Part shown: one piece after another, positions 12,073 through 23,470 of the stretch | Numbering within the stretch: the first letter of the stretch is position 1 | Layout of the letters: every line of letters starts with the position of its first letter | NCBI RefSeq assembly: GCF_018812025.1 | Contig: NC_063053.1 | Location: forward strand, 15,046,623 to 15,110,622 | From: Megalobrama amblycephala | Taxonomy: Eukaryota; Chordata; Actinopteri; Cypriniformes; Xenocyprididae | Reading direction: 5' to 3' | DNA: 64,000 bases | Notes under the pieces: generated by a model | What the model saw: the letters and a program-made list of their open reading frames with translations, nothing else | What the model was told of the DNA's origin: nothing | Database searches by the model: none | Position numbers and translations under genes: made by a program

Positions 12073-13439
12073 TTAACCCCAGCATTGTACTTCAGTTGTT
12101 TTGTGGCCTTTATCACAAATGAATGGGACTTGCCTCATCTCTACAAGTTGTTTGCATGAATCACAAATTAAAAAATGTGACAATACACTGGAAACACTGT
12201 TAAACATGATGCCCAACACTATGACCTCATCAGATTTGTTCATTTTAACACAAAGCTTATTGGAAAGGGATCTTTTGCCAGCACAAACACCATATCACAT
12301 CACCTAGATATCTGATCCAAATATTTAGGGGAAAACAGTCTGGCCACTAAACAGACAAGCTGGAGGTCTGGGATGGTATCAAATTATTATTTCCCAGTAT
12401 GGTATTGGTAAATATCCCATAACCACTTAACCAAGGGGCATTTGGTTGGCTGACTTTTTGTCGCAATGTGTGGTGCATAATTTAAAGATTACTGCCGATT
12501 GAAATGCATTGCTGTGGTAAAGGACAAAAACCACAGAACAGACCGTTTTGATGTAAGAAAACAGCTTTAAATATATTACACATAATTTGCTCTCTCAAAC
12601 AAATATATAAAGCACATTGCATATGAAAGTAAACATTGTTTACAATCTGTTATTAGTATTAATAGTAGTGTACTGTCTCATTACATAGCATCAAACTTAA
12701 CTCAACATTATTGATATTACATATGCTATACGTATTTTGTCTGTAAATCCTCTCTTAATAGTTACCTATAATAATATTATAGAATTGTTGTAGATAAATT
12801 ATAGTTAAACCTTACCTCTAAATTCATCCTTTCACTTAAAAATGTGTTGTGATAAACAGCCCTTCTACCTGGTGATGAAAGCTCAGTGTGTCTGGGATGT
12901 AATGTGAACACCCTTTGAGAGTTTACCATAATGGAGCCATATAAACAAGATATGCAAAACATAACTACTATCAGTTATTCAGTGCCAGGCAATGGAAAAC
13001 ATGCATCCTGATGCAAAACACACTGAGGAGTCCCTTTGTTCACATTTAGAGCACTCACCAACAACTCTGCACAATATGTAAAACAGGAAGTTGTGTATTG
13101 AGGAAAAAGCAATTATACACACAGACTCAAGTCTGATTTCATAGGTAATTATACATAGGATATAATTTTATTACATGATAAGCTACAAAGAAAAAACAAA
13201 CTAGCTAAAAACTAGTATCAGACTAATGTGTAACTAATATTTGGCTATTTTTAGATTATTGGCTAGTAAATCAACCAATAACTGTCTTGAATGGTCAACA
13301 GATGCATTAGCTCTACCTTGTGTCAGTTACATAATTCACACATTCTGTTTTCAGATATTTTTGGTAAATTTCAAGTAAATATTCTGTCAAAAATGCTCAT
13401 TTAATGTAAGTTTATATGTGTGTATCTCAATGGCTTTAA

Positions 13440-13560
13440 AGGGATAGTTCACCCCAAAAAAGTGAAAATTGTCATAATTTACTCACCCTCACGTCGTTTA
13501 AACACGTATCACTTTATTTCTTCTGTATTGCCCTGAACAACAGCCACTACTGACAAATCA
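13440..13560. mobile_element. Left-end fragment of an AGGGATAG-type MITE
   Basis: TTAA (13436-13439) is followed by agggatagttcaccc, aagtgaaaattgtcat and tactcaccctcacgtcgtt, the usual left-end order of this cyprinid family. No matching right end is seen. Confidence 0.65.
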
Positions 13561-16130
13561 GAATCAAGAATTCCAGAGAGCCATGTAATAATTTACATTT
13601 TTTTAAAAAGAAAAAGCTTTACACTTTACACTTGACACAGCTACAACTGAAAAAACAACAATAATCTGAATGGGACATAATTATTCTTCAGATACATAAC
13701 TAAAAGTTCAATTTTAGACTGCATATCTTCAAAGAAAAAATCTTTTTCTATTCAAGTAATCACTGCTGAATGGATTAGAAATGCTTTTTATAATCTAAAC
13801 GTATTTTTAACATTTAAAATAATGAAAGATGTTTCATTGATTGTGCATATTTCTAACAACAAGCATTTGAGTGCTCACTTCCTCGCTTAAAATACATCAC
13901 AGTCTGCACTCGGGAATTACATTACAATGTGTGCATATGACTCTGCTTGTGAGCATGCTCAGATGGCGCAGTTGTCCCGCCTCTAACCCCGTTCACCCAC
14001 TGGATGTCTCGTGCGCCCTTGTGCGCTTTCCCCATACACATTCCAGGGCAGCAAGTGATGCATAGCACAGGCCATGGCTGGCTGCACAACAGAAGCCTCC
14101 TAGAGCCGTTACCCACAAAGCCTAGCTCGAGAAACATCACACCACACTTCCGATACATGTGATAATCACACCGGGGCCAATTTCGCCCACATTTCTCACC
14201 TTGAGCTGCATCACATCTCTGCTCAGCAAACACGTTTTGTGATTTTCCAGATCATCAATGCAGGAGAGAACCATTCCTAACTTACCATGCAAATTAGCAG
14301 CGATCCATCCGAAGATCAGGTAAGAAAATCATGACGGTAATGTCAAACGTTGAGACGGGCAGAGTGCTGGAAAACAAATTGTGGCCTCTTGTATCTTCTC
14401 TTATCATGCCTGATGGAGAACACAGGAGGTGGGTGGAGGTAGGTTTCAAACACCTGGTATTTGCAGGCACACCCTTTCCTTGAGTCAAGGGCTAAATGAT
14501 CCAGGATAAGACATCTGAGAAATAGATCAAACCAGAAAGAAAGCATCAGAACTGCTTTAATCTTGGGCTATAAGTTTACTCCAGAGTCCAAACCAAAAGA
14601 TTAATGGTAATAACTCACATTCTCACAAACTGATTACAAATTATAGCCTATTATTCAAATTTGTAAATCTTTTAGATTACACTCAAAGTCTAATCTGATT
14701 ACTTCTGGATTTTTCATCATCTAATTCTTATTTAATTAGTGTTTGATGTGAAAATAATACTATACTAATTGACAAAAGAAGCACTTTTATAAATGACACA
14801 AAGAACCTTAAAGTCTACTTTCTAAATGCATGTTACAGATCTTACTGTAATGATTCATCCATGTATGTTTCTTTTTTTTTTGAGTGAAAATGGTGAAAAT
14901 GACAGATTTGTCTCTGGTTAGGTATGCAGGATTTATCCAATCATTTAGTCCTCTTAAACGCCGCCCCAGCAAGCTCACGTTCATTCACCTCCACTTTTGA
15001 GTGCAATGCCCACATCTCAAAATCCAATCAACAACCGACTCTCAGAAGTATGTCACAATATGACAGAAAAGATCTGTCGCTACTTTCATTTCATTGCAAC
15101 TTTAAATTATTGCATGTACTGATGAAAATCAAATCACTAATTTAAATGTTTTAAAGTACTAATTAACCTTCAGTCATTAAACATCATTAAACTAGATAAG
15201 TTGACTGGTTATTGAGTAATTTTGGGTAATTAGTGGGGAATATAATATAAGACATTGCATTTGGAAAGCAATTCTGCATTATTCAGGGATATCGTTCCCA
15301 TAAAATCCATACATTAACTGTAATTTAATTATGTGCATCTTAAAATGTACTGTACACGTCCTCCATTACTATTTGACACAATAACCCTTAAACCTAAACT
15401 TTCAACCTAAACAACCTAGATAAAATGACCATTTTGGTTATGTTTTAACCAGACATTATGGAAAATTAAATGTAAGTAAACACTTATGCAATGCAGTACC
15501 AATTAATCTTAAATTATCGACCACAGCAAATTGCAATAAACCTGACTATATCAGCCATAGAAGAAAGTAATCCCTAAACTGAAGTATATAGTATACATTT
15601 ACTGACTCATTTTCTGTGCATTTTAAGTGTTTAAAAGAAAAAACAAGGTTGTACAAAAGTTACAACCTGTGCATTTCGTTGCAGGTCATCTTTTTTGACA
15701 CCCAAAATGTTCCCCATAGTAAACAGATTGTTTCACACAACCAGCTGCATTTTAAAACCAGAAGCACAAGTGAATGGGAGGAACTTCAGAACTTGTATGA
15801 TGATGAATGGTCGAGCAATCAGCCCTCCTCCGGAAGAAAACTCTCTTAATATCACTTAGGCTGTCATCAATAACTGAATGCAAGCAAAATAACTACTGGC
15901 AAGTCCGAGAAATAAAAACAAACTCAGACCTTCCGTATTGTTTTATTTAAGATCAGTCGTTAGAAAATTGTCGGCTACCATAAACGTAAAAGATACATTT
16001 GTACGAGAAGTCACAGTTTAACGTCTGATAACAAAATAATACAATGCTCCGTGATATACAGATATACACGGCTGTCATCCCGCTATTCGCCTTCATTCCC
16101 CGTTGCAGTGGCTGTCTGTGGAATCAAAGC

Positions 16131-16332
16131 GGCTGTGTGTCAAAACCTACAGAGGATCCTACCTAGACAGCATTTATAGTTATCGTTGAAACACCAACGA
16201 TCGTTTGAACGCACATAAAAAGCCCCCAAACGCTGTCAAGAGTTACAAATGCTTTTGGAACGTTCCAACCGCTCGAATAATGTCCAAAATTGCTGTCTAG
16301 GTAGGCATCTCGCTAGGTTTTGCGACACAGCC
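16131..16332. mobile_element. 202-bp MITE with 42-bp terminal inverted repeats
   Basis: The arms at 16131-16172 and 16291-16332 match at 35 of 42 positions in inverted orientation; both contain ggctgtgt, caaaaccta and cctacctagacagca. No clear target duplication is visible, so the superfamily is open. It sits less than 300 bp from the CpG-rich promoter candidate of rgs17. Confidence 0.75.
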
Positions 16333-16469
16333 AGCATCTTTACTAAAGTCATCGCAGGTAAAGCCCAAACCATTTATATCACAAAACCGCGCCGTGCAAT
16401 TGAAAGTAATGTGCAAACTGTTCGCTAAAGCAGCGCTTTTTCATACAAATTAAGTGTAGCTGCCACTTT

Positions 16470-16830
16470 ATTACATTTTCGCAGCGGCTCTTTGATTTTC
16501 TAAGCGCACGGAGGCAACGGCTAGCGCGTTAGCTGGCGAGCTAGCGGTACCGCCGAGACCGTTAAAGAGCGTATGTCGCCTTACCCCTTTTGTTCTAGAT
16601 GTCAGTCTTCTAAAAGGGTGTCGTTACACGAGTTTATGCGGATATCGGGGGTATCACGCGTTGAGATTGCATGCTGCCGTTTTATCTCCATCAGCGGTGT
16701 TTTCCGTCCATCCGCCCAACTTCAGCACCGAGCGAGCCAGTGGAGACGCCCTGCGCATGCGCGGCGGAGCTGTCAGCTCACGGAGCGCGAGCTGCGGACA
16801 GGGTGCAGAGGCAGAGGTGCAATGACAGGC
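16470..16830 (-). promoter_or_regulatory. rgs17: CpG-rich promoter candidate for rgs17
   Basis: The only GC-rich, CpG-dense unique-looking stretch between the two genes, with clusters such as gctagcgcgttagctggcgag and gcgcatgcgcggcgg. rgs17 needs a non-coding first exon to the right of 7390 on the minus strand, and vertebrate RGS17 genes start in CpG islands. On the minus strand a good donor (aGGG|gtaagg, GT at 16583-16584) ends a possible exon of about 16585-16800. No TATA box is evident. Assignment by position and composition only. Confidence 0.45.
16585..16800 (-). other. rgs17: Candidate non-coding exon 1 of rgs17
   Basis: Proposed 5' UTR exon upstream of the donor at 16583-16584. The 3' boundary rests on a consensus donor; the 5' boundary is a guess set by the edge of the CpG-rich region. 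Plus-strand open frames of 86 and 66 codons in the same bases show no recognisable domain and are typical of GC-rich DNA. Confidence 0.3.
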
Positions 16831-17622
16831 TGAGATTCTGCTATCTCACAATAACTGCCTGCCTGCATTAATAAATATACATACACAACACATAGTCTAC
16901 GTAAAAAGGCCATATGCCTCACTATAAGACGCTGTCAAAAATGTTTCTTGTAAAAGGAGAAATTCTCCAATTGTGACTACTTTAAGCATTTGGTGTGTAG
17001 CCTAATAGTCACGCTTGAAAATCGTATTAAATTAATTATGTGTTACAAATGAGCAAATGGTTTCATGTTGACTTCTTGTGGTTTCAGAGACCAAACGTTC
17101 ATTCATTCATTCATATACAAATAAGCTGCTAGTAGTAGGGTATAAATAAAACTAAAATAAAAAATATAGGCCTACAATATCGAAAATAACATGGTACAAT
17201 ACAACTCAATCTTTTTCAGCTAAACTGTCTCTTTTAGACAGTTTAAATGTTTACATTTTGATATTTAAATTAATGTTATGTGTTATATATATTTTGATTT
17301 GAATAGGCCTGACTGTCATGCAAGGCTATTAATGAACAACAAAAAAAATGTAAAGGAGGAAAATAACCACCTGAAATGAAAACAAAGATACTTCTGCCTA
17401 GTGAAATGTATTTTTAAATTCCGCAAGGTTTAACAAAATAAAGTAAGCAACAAATAAAAAGAAACAAATGTTTATGCATTTGTATCATATTGTGTTTTTT
17501 TTCCTGACACTTGACAAATCTCTCAGCCTATTCAAATTCAGTTATAGAGATGAGTTGCCAAGATACATACAAATCAGAAAACTATGGAAGACTGTATAAT
17601 TCTTCACTCTAAATTATGTCTG

Positions 17623-17648
17623 CACACACACACACACACACACACACA
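17623..17648. repeat. (CA)n microsatellite
   Basis: Thirteen CA units. Confidence 0.95.
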
Positions 17649-19219
17649 AGCCAATGCCTTGAATTAATAGACATGAATATTTAAGATGACTGTTTTAATG
17701 CATTTCTCAAAGAACAGACAGAAAGAACAGACAAACCATCATTGCAACACTTTGATATCCACTAGGAGGCACTGAGACCACAGCACTCTGGTCATAGTAG
17801 GATAAGCCTTAAGTGACCACTTCTATCAAGCGGATGCTCCTCTTTATCATGCCTGTGAGGTGCAGATACTACAACTCTTGATAGTGGTTATGTTAGACTA
17901 CCTGCTGGGAATTGCTGTTAATGACAGATAATCCATAGTGCTGTTTTCACAAATATTATTTTTGTAATCTTATCAAAGCTGACATTTACTCTGCATCTTC
18001 CTTTTCATGCTTTTATCTTACAAGTCTTTTGTAGTGCCTCGTGTGAGACTTTTAAACAGCATAATTTCAGATCTGGTTTTGACATCAAAGTCGTCGTTGA
18101 TGTTTTTTATTGTTTAAATATTCTGTGTTTAACAACAACATGTGTGAAATTTATAATGGTACATCACTTCTAATACCACAGCATGTAAATAATAAGCTTG
18201 TGGCTATTATATCCACATTGTATAAACCTGTTTTTTTTTTTCTTTTTTTTTTCTTTTGATATAATTGAAGCACCCCTCTGCTTTATGTTTAAAGAAATTA
18301 CAGGAAACCCACCTATGCCTTGGAGCTGGCTGGTCCCCTAACTAATAAAACTTGCTTCTTGCACCTGTGAAAATATGCTGAAGTTAATTTCCAGTCTTAA
18401 TAGCTGTTCTCTTTCTCTCTCTCTCTCTCTCCCTCTCTAACGTCCTTGCTTTCAGTAATTTTTATTGTAGAGCAAATAACTTTATGTCATGTCAATAAAT
18501 GACATCAGATAATAAAATGTACAATAAAACGTAAACAAAAGATAAAAGCAAGCAAGTTATGTTTCCATGTTGCTTGGTTCTGTGGTCAGTCATGGAGTCA
18601 TGTATCATCATGATCTTGTTTAAATAAAAGATTTGATCTACAGTATAACGAAATACTCCTGGATCATACCTCTTCTAAACATTAAAGCAAAACAGCTGCC
18701 TGGATACGTTGAGTCCTGGGATTTCTCCACGTCAGGTTATTTGGGATTAGCTTTTGTCTCGGTTTTGGTTTCTGTAAATTTTGATTTATTAGTGTATACT
18801 TAGAGGTACTGAATTATTTGCTGTCAGGGTTTTGTCCTTGAAAGCTTCAGCAAAATCTCTCATGTTCCCTCTGTTAATCTTAATACTTGACTTGAGTCAT
18901 CTACTGTAAGTAGGTAGCAGTGCAAGTGCATGGGCCAATGTTTACCATTAGCATTTTTATTAACACTTGAGGTTTAGTATTTGACTTACCACTTGACTTG
19001 TAGCATATCCTTGGTTGTATAAATGGTGGGTACAAGTACAACACTCTCTTGGTGAGAACACAAATGTGACAAGAATACAAATGTGAATTCATGTAATGAG
19101 TTCTAGAGGTTTTTGCGATTCATCAGGGTTACATGAGATTCGATTTGAGCTCCAAATTGACCCCCACACCTTACAATATTCACAGATACATCAGTCGTGG
19201 GTGATCATATTTATTATCA

Positions 19220-19335
19220 GGATAATGTCCTGGCAGAAAATTACAAGTACGTTTTTTTTTTTTTTTTTTTACAGTATGTACTCTAAAAAATAAAAAAGGA
19301 AAATGTACTGGTAATTTTCTGCCAGGATATTATCC
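19220..19335. repeat. Short inverted repeat / mini-MITE
   Basis: Arms 19220-19244 and 19311-19335 are complementary at 24 of 25 positions (core ctggcagaaaattac). They flank a T-run of 18 and an A-rich spacer. No target duplication is obvious. Confidence 0.75.
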
Positions 19336-20005
19336 AGTAATTTTACGGAAATTTCATTTAACCCTCAAACACTTCAAAATACAGCTAAAAAATCAATACG
19401 GAAACAATACGGAAAATTCCTTCATATTTATACAGCACATTGTGCCCTACTTTTACAGACTTAACCAAATAAGTATAACAGAAAAACAAACACATTTTAC
19501 CTGTTCACATAGTAAATAAAAAGATTATTTTCTGTTATTTGCAAATTCTGTACAAACGATGACTGATCTACAATAAAAAATACATTTAATGTTTTTAATT
19601 ATCTCAAATAAATATCAATAAGATCAAAAATTAAAAGCCGTAAATAAAAATAGAAAAGTGAATAAATAGTTATTTATTTACGGTAAGCTTTTCAGTAGAT
19701 TATTTCATTTAGTTAAATCTGCCAGATATTAGTTTTCCACTGCTGTGCTGAAAGTCCCTCATCATGAACGCATCTTATTGCTGTTGTTAATATATTGCGT
19801 TGATTTAAGAAAAGACAGCTTTCAATATGCAATAGATTTTATCTTGTAATATTGTGGAATTCTTACTAGGGCCTTGAGGATGTTCGATCAGGCCTTTTGG
19901 ATTTACCTCATTATCTTAACAGCTCTACTGACAAAAAACCAGCAGGTGTATGATGATTAGAAAGGACCTATAGAGTCATCCATATAAATACCTTGTGGAC
20001 ATATA

Positions 20006-21607
20006 CAGTGCACAGCATAAATGAGTACACCCCCTCTGAACAAATACAAAAGACGTATTTTCTTTATGATCACTAATACAATTCATGGAAAGATGGCAAA
20101 ACTAAAATGTATTAAACATATACATAATAAAAACTGAGAAATATATGTCATTAATAGCCATAAAATAAGTAAATTAGCCAATTTTGTTTAAATGAAGGAT
20201 TGCAGAAATAAGTACACCCTATATTTAAATGAACAAATGTATAATATTCTAGCACTTAGTATGCCCTCCATAATTTTGAATATACTGCTCTGACCCTTCT
20301 TGGCACGGAGTGTACAAGTTCATGACAAATTGTCACATCTGTCCTGTTTAACTCCTGGATGATGAGCTCCTTAAATGCCCTGATCTTTAATGGGGAATGT
20401 TGCTCAACTCGTCTCTACAGAATCCCCCACAGGTGCTCAAGAGCGTTAAGATTGAGTGCAATACATGTCCACAGAAGGTTTTTCACCTGGGGAGAATGCA
20501 TATCCTCATTGTCATGTTGAAAAAAATGCCCAAAAATGCAGGGAATGAGGAATGGGTAACATCTTCTGTTTCAAGTTTGTGTATTAAATTACACAGTGGT
20601 GTGGGAATTCATGACAGCATTGATAAAGCACAACTCCCTCACACCTTCAGCACTCATACATCCCTATATAAGAGCTTTACTACCACTGAACTTTACTGTG
20701 GGAACCAGGCACTTCTCACTGTACTCCTCCTCTAGCAACACCATAACATTTTGGATGCTGTTAGATCCGAAATGATTGATTTAGTCTCATGAAACCAGAG
20801 TATTGATTCGCAGAATCTATATTTTGTAAATATGGGCTTTGGAAATGGATAACTGACTTTATTGTGCTTTGGCTACAGTAGGTAGTTCCAGTGAGAACAA
20901 CCGCCATGCATGTCATTTCTGCAGGCTGCATCTTACTCTGTGAGATAAACAGTCACTCTTTTCATAGCTTTGCTTTCTCTGAGACACTCGCTTGGTATTT
21001 CTCCTGCTCTTTGTCTAGCAAAAAAATCCCTCATCACTAAATGAAAGCTTAAAATGAAGGCCTGATTATTTCAAGGGCCTTGTCACAAGTCCATTGTTTT
21101 TGAATTTCTGTGTTACTTTTGCTATATTTTCAAACTTAAAAACAATGATTTGGTAATCCTCTTGTCCTCTTTTGTGTTAAGAAGTAAGTCTCCTGACAGT
21201 TCTTTCCCAGGTGGTTCCATTGTTGTCAGCATTAAGTCTGAGAATGAATCAGTGGGCTATATAAAACTTTTAATTTTCAAGACATTACCTCTCTTTAAAT
21301 GTTTTGGTTCAACATACTTACCTGTTGATCAAACATTGCCTTAAACTTACACCAGAAAAAAAAATTATTTTGTTTTATTTAGTAACTTTTAGGAGTTTGT
21401 ACTCACTTTTGCTACACAACATTTTATCACCTTGATAAGAAAATCTTATTTTCTTGAATACTTTTGACATGCTTCTTTGGTAATTGATTAAGCAGACTTG
21501 CTGGAACATTATATCTCTAAAGAACCGTAAAATGTCTTCTAAGTAATTGAGTAATTGCTGACTTTCAGAAGTTTCAGATGGGGTGTACTCATTTATGCTG
21601 TGCACTG
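20006..21607 (-). mobile_element. Full-length degenerate Tc1-like transposon
   Basis: TA flanks both ends (20004-20005 and 21608-21609). The inverted repeats begin CAGTGCACAGCATAAATGAG and continue into tacacccc. The 1602-bp length is that of an intact Tc1-like element. The coding part is on the minus strand and heavily mutated. Confidence 0.92.
20240..20540 (-). pseudogene. Tc1-like transposase C-terminal pseudogene
   Basis: Minus-strand translation across frame breaks shows QHDNEDMHS-like, LNALEHLWGIL and LVHSVPRRVRAV segments. These match the end of the Tc1 DDE domain (the HDN...H motif, the N.IEHLWD motif with the catalytic Glu, and the final SMP.R..AV). A stop follows the LWGIL segment and other stops interrupt the rest, so it cannot encode active enzyme. 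Confidence 0.85.
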
Positions 21608-22205
21608 TATGATGGTTCAAGCAGATAGAATTCAGACAGTGGTGAAGAATGTTAAACAAGACTTGTTGAGAGATGGCATTTCAGTTCAATCAGTGAAAAA
21701 CATTTTTGAGATTACGTTTTGATGAAAAAAGGTCTCTGGATGCTTATTAAGTTCGGAGCATTTAAATTTTTAATTTCCTATGCTTTTGATGAAATATCAT
21801 TTTGAGATTTCTAAGTCTTAGATTTCTCACTCTTAGATTTCTCTAAGAGTGACTCATTACAATAGGTTTAAGTTCAATCCAAAAAAGGACATAAAAAGTC
21901 CTTAGTCCTTGGCACATGGCTTGTAGCTGAAACAACATGTGTTATGGCAGAGTGCCTGTTTAATACATAATTTTAATTTTAGTCTGCCCTTGAGTTGCCC
22001 CCACCCCCCTCCAGAGCTATAAAATGATCCTCTGGGCATCACAACATAACATAACTTTCTCAGTTTTTTTCTCTTTCATTTCATGTTTGACAGAAATATT
22101 AGCAATTAAAGACTTTAACGAGTAGTTTTAGAGAGAGGGAGTGAAACAGTAATGTGCATTCAGGAAAGAAGTTTGGGTAAATGATAAATAAAAAATGTTT
22201 TAGTG

Positions 22206-23462
22206 CAGTGTTTCCCAACCCTGTTTCTGGAGGCACACCAACAGTACACATTTTGAATGTCTCCCTTATCTGAACCATATATTTCTGGTCTTGGAGTTTC
22301 TACTAACGAACTGATGAGCAGTGTTGGGCACGTTACTTTAAAAAAGTAATTAGTTACAGTTACTAGTTACTTCTCACAAATAGTAACAGAGTTAGTAACG
22401 GAGTTACATAATTATAAAAGTAACTAATTACCAGGGAAAGTAACTATTGCGTTACTTTAAAAAAAATATATATATATGTCAAATAATTTGGAATCCCCTA
22501 ATATTAAATATAAGTCTAAAAATAAATTATTCTTGATCTGACTCATGATCCGCTCTTGCTCACGACATGAAATTTCTCTAAACTGTACTACGTGTTGGTA
22601 GCCATTAAAGAAAACGTAGTTTCATATTTATGTTTAAATAGTCCTGTGTTATGTTTTAAATTCATTTATTTGATTATGAAAAGTGAACAGCATGAGTAAG
22701 ATGCATCATAAGACGCGCAATATATGGGGAGACATGGACTGGGTCAGACATGATTTTGATCACTTCATTAAGTTTTGTTTTGTAGAAAGCCTTTCTTTAA
22801 AGTGAATTTCGTTTTGTAAAAATTGTATCTTAATTTTAATCAATGTTTCTTCAACCAATTGCCTGGATTTAATAAATAAGAAGCAAATATAGCAGAAAAT
22901 ATAATCATGACATGGAGGCGCCGGCGCGATCACTGGCACGTGAACTGGAGCACGTCTTATAAGCTAAATGAACCGAAACTCAGCGTATAGGCTGCTTGCC
23001 TCACAAACATAAGAAAAATATCTATAGAAAGCTTGAAATATCCACTTTAACGAAAACGAATAATTAAAAAAAACTTGCATGCTCACTCGCATGCTCACAG
23101 ACACACACAGAGCATCGAACATTATTATCAGTTTAAAATTATAGTTGTGTATGACTAACCCCAACACACACCAGAGAAAACACTTTGTAGGTCATTTGGC
23201 TGAGAGAGAGCCTACTCCAATGAAAACCGCTTCGGTGAGCTCAATTATAGTAACGTGGCATTTTTGTCAGTAACGGTAATGGCGTTGTAACGGGGGAAAA
23301 GTAATTCGTTTGATTACTCGTTACTGAAAAAATTAACGCCGTTTATTTATAACGCCTTTATTCCCATCACTGCTGATGAGTTGAATCAGGTGTGTTTGAT
23401 TAGGAAGATTTGGAAAATGTGCACTGTTAGTGTGCCTCCAGGAACAGGGTTGGGAAACACTG
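22206..23462. mobile_element. hAT-type MITE (outer) interrupted by a second hAT element
   Basis: Ends CAGTGTTTCCCAACCCTG / CAGGGTTGGGAAACACTG are flanked by an exact 8-bp duplication TTTTAGTG (22198-22205 and 23463-23470). The element proper is only about 195 bp; the rest is the element at 22319-23372 plus its duplication. Confidence 0.93.
22319..23372. mobile_element. hAT-type non-autonomous element (CAGTGTTGGGCACGTTAC ends), nested
   Basis: It starts cagtgttgggcacgttac and ends cccatcactg, with repeated AGTAACTA/GTTACT-type subterminal motifs on both sides. An exact 8-bp duplication CTGATGAG (22311-22318 and 23373-23380) flanks it. The insertion lies inside the older 22206-23462 element. 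No transposase frame is visible. Confidence 0.92.
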
Positions 23463-23470
23463 TTTTAGTG

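Larger units (their letters stand above)
7388..16584 (-). other. rgs17: Probable rgs17 intron 1
   Basis: The acceptor at 7388-7390 is certain; the right boundary depends on the candidate exon 1 donor near 16584. Recognised contents are a GA microsatellite, the 9933-11088 hAT-type element, partial AGGGATAG-type MITEs (about 11300, 12010 and 13440) and the 16131-16332 element. I see no coding exon in about 7.8-9.9 or 13.6-16.1 kb. Confidence 0.5.
16871..20005. other. Intergenic region, no gene seen
   Basis: AT-rich DNA with a CA microsatellite (17623-17648), a CT tract (about 18409-18438), T-runs and one small inverted-repeat element (19220-19335). I see no exon-like open frame with family similarity. 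Confidence 0.7.

Noticed and set aside
16573..16871. Plus-strand frames in the CpG-rich block as a small gene
   Set aside because: Frames of this size are expected in GC-rich DNA; no similarity, no splice context, and the block fits better as a promoter.
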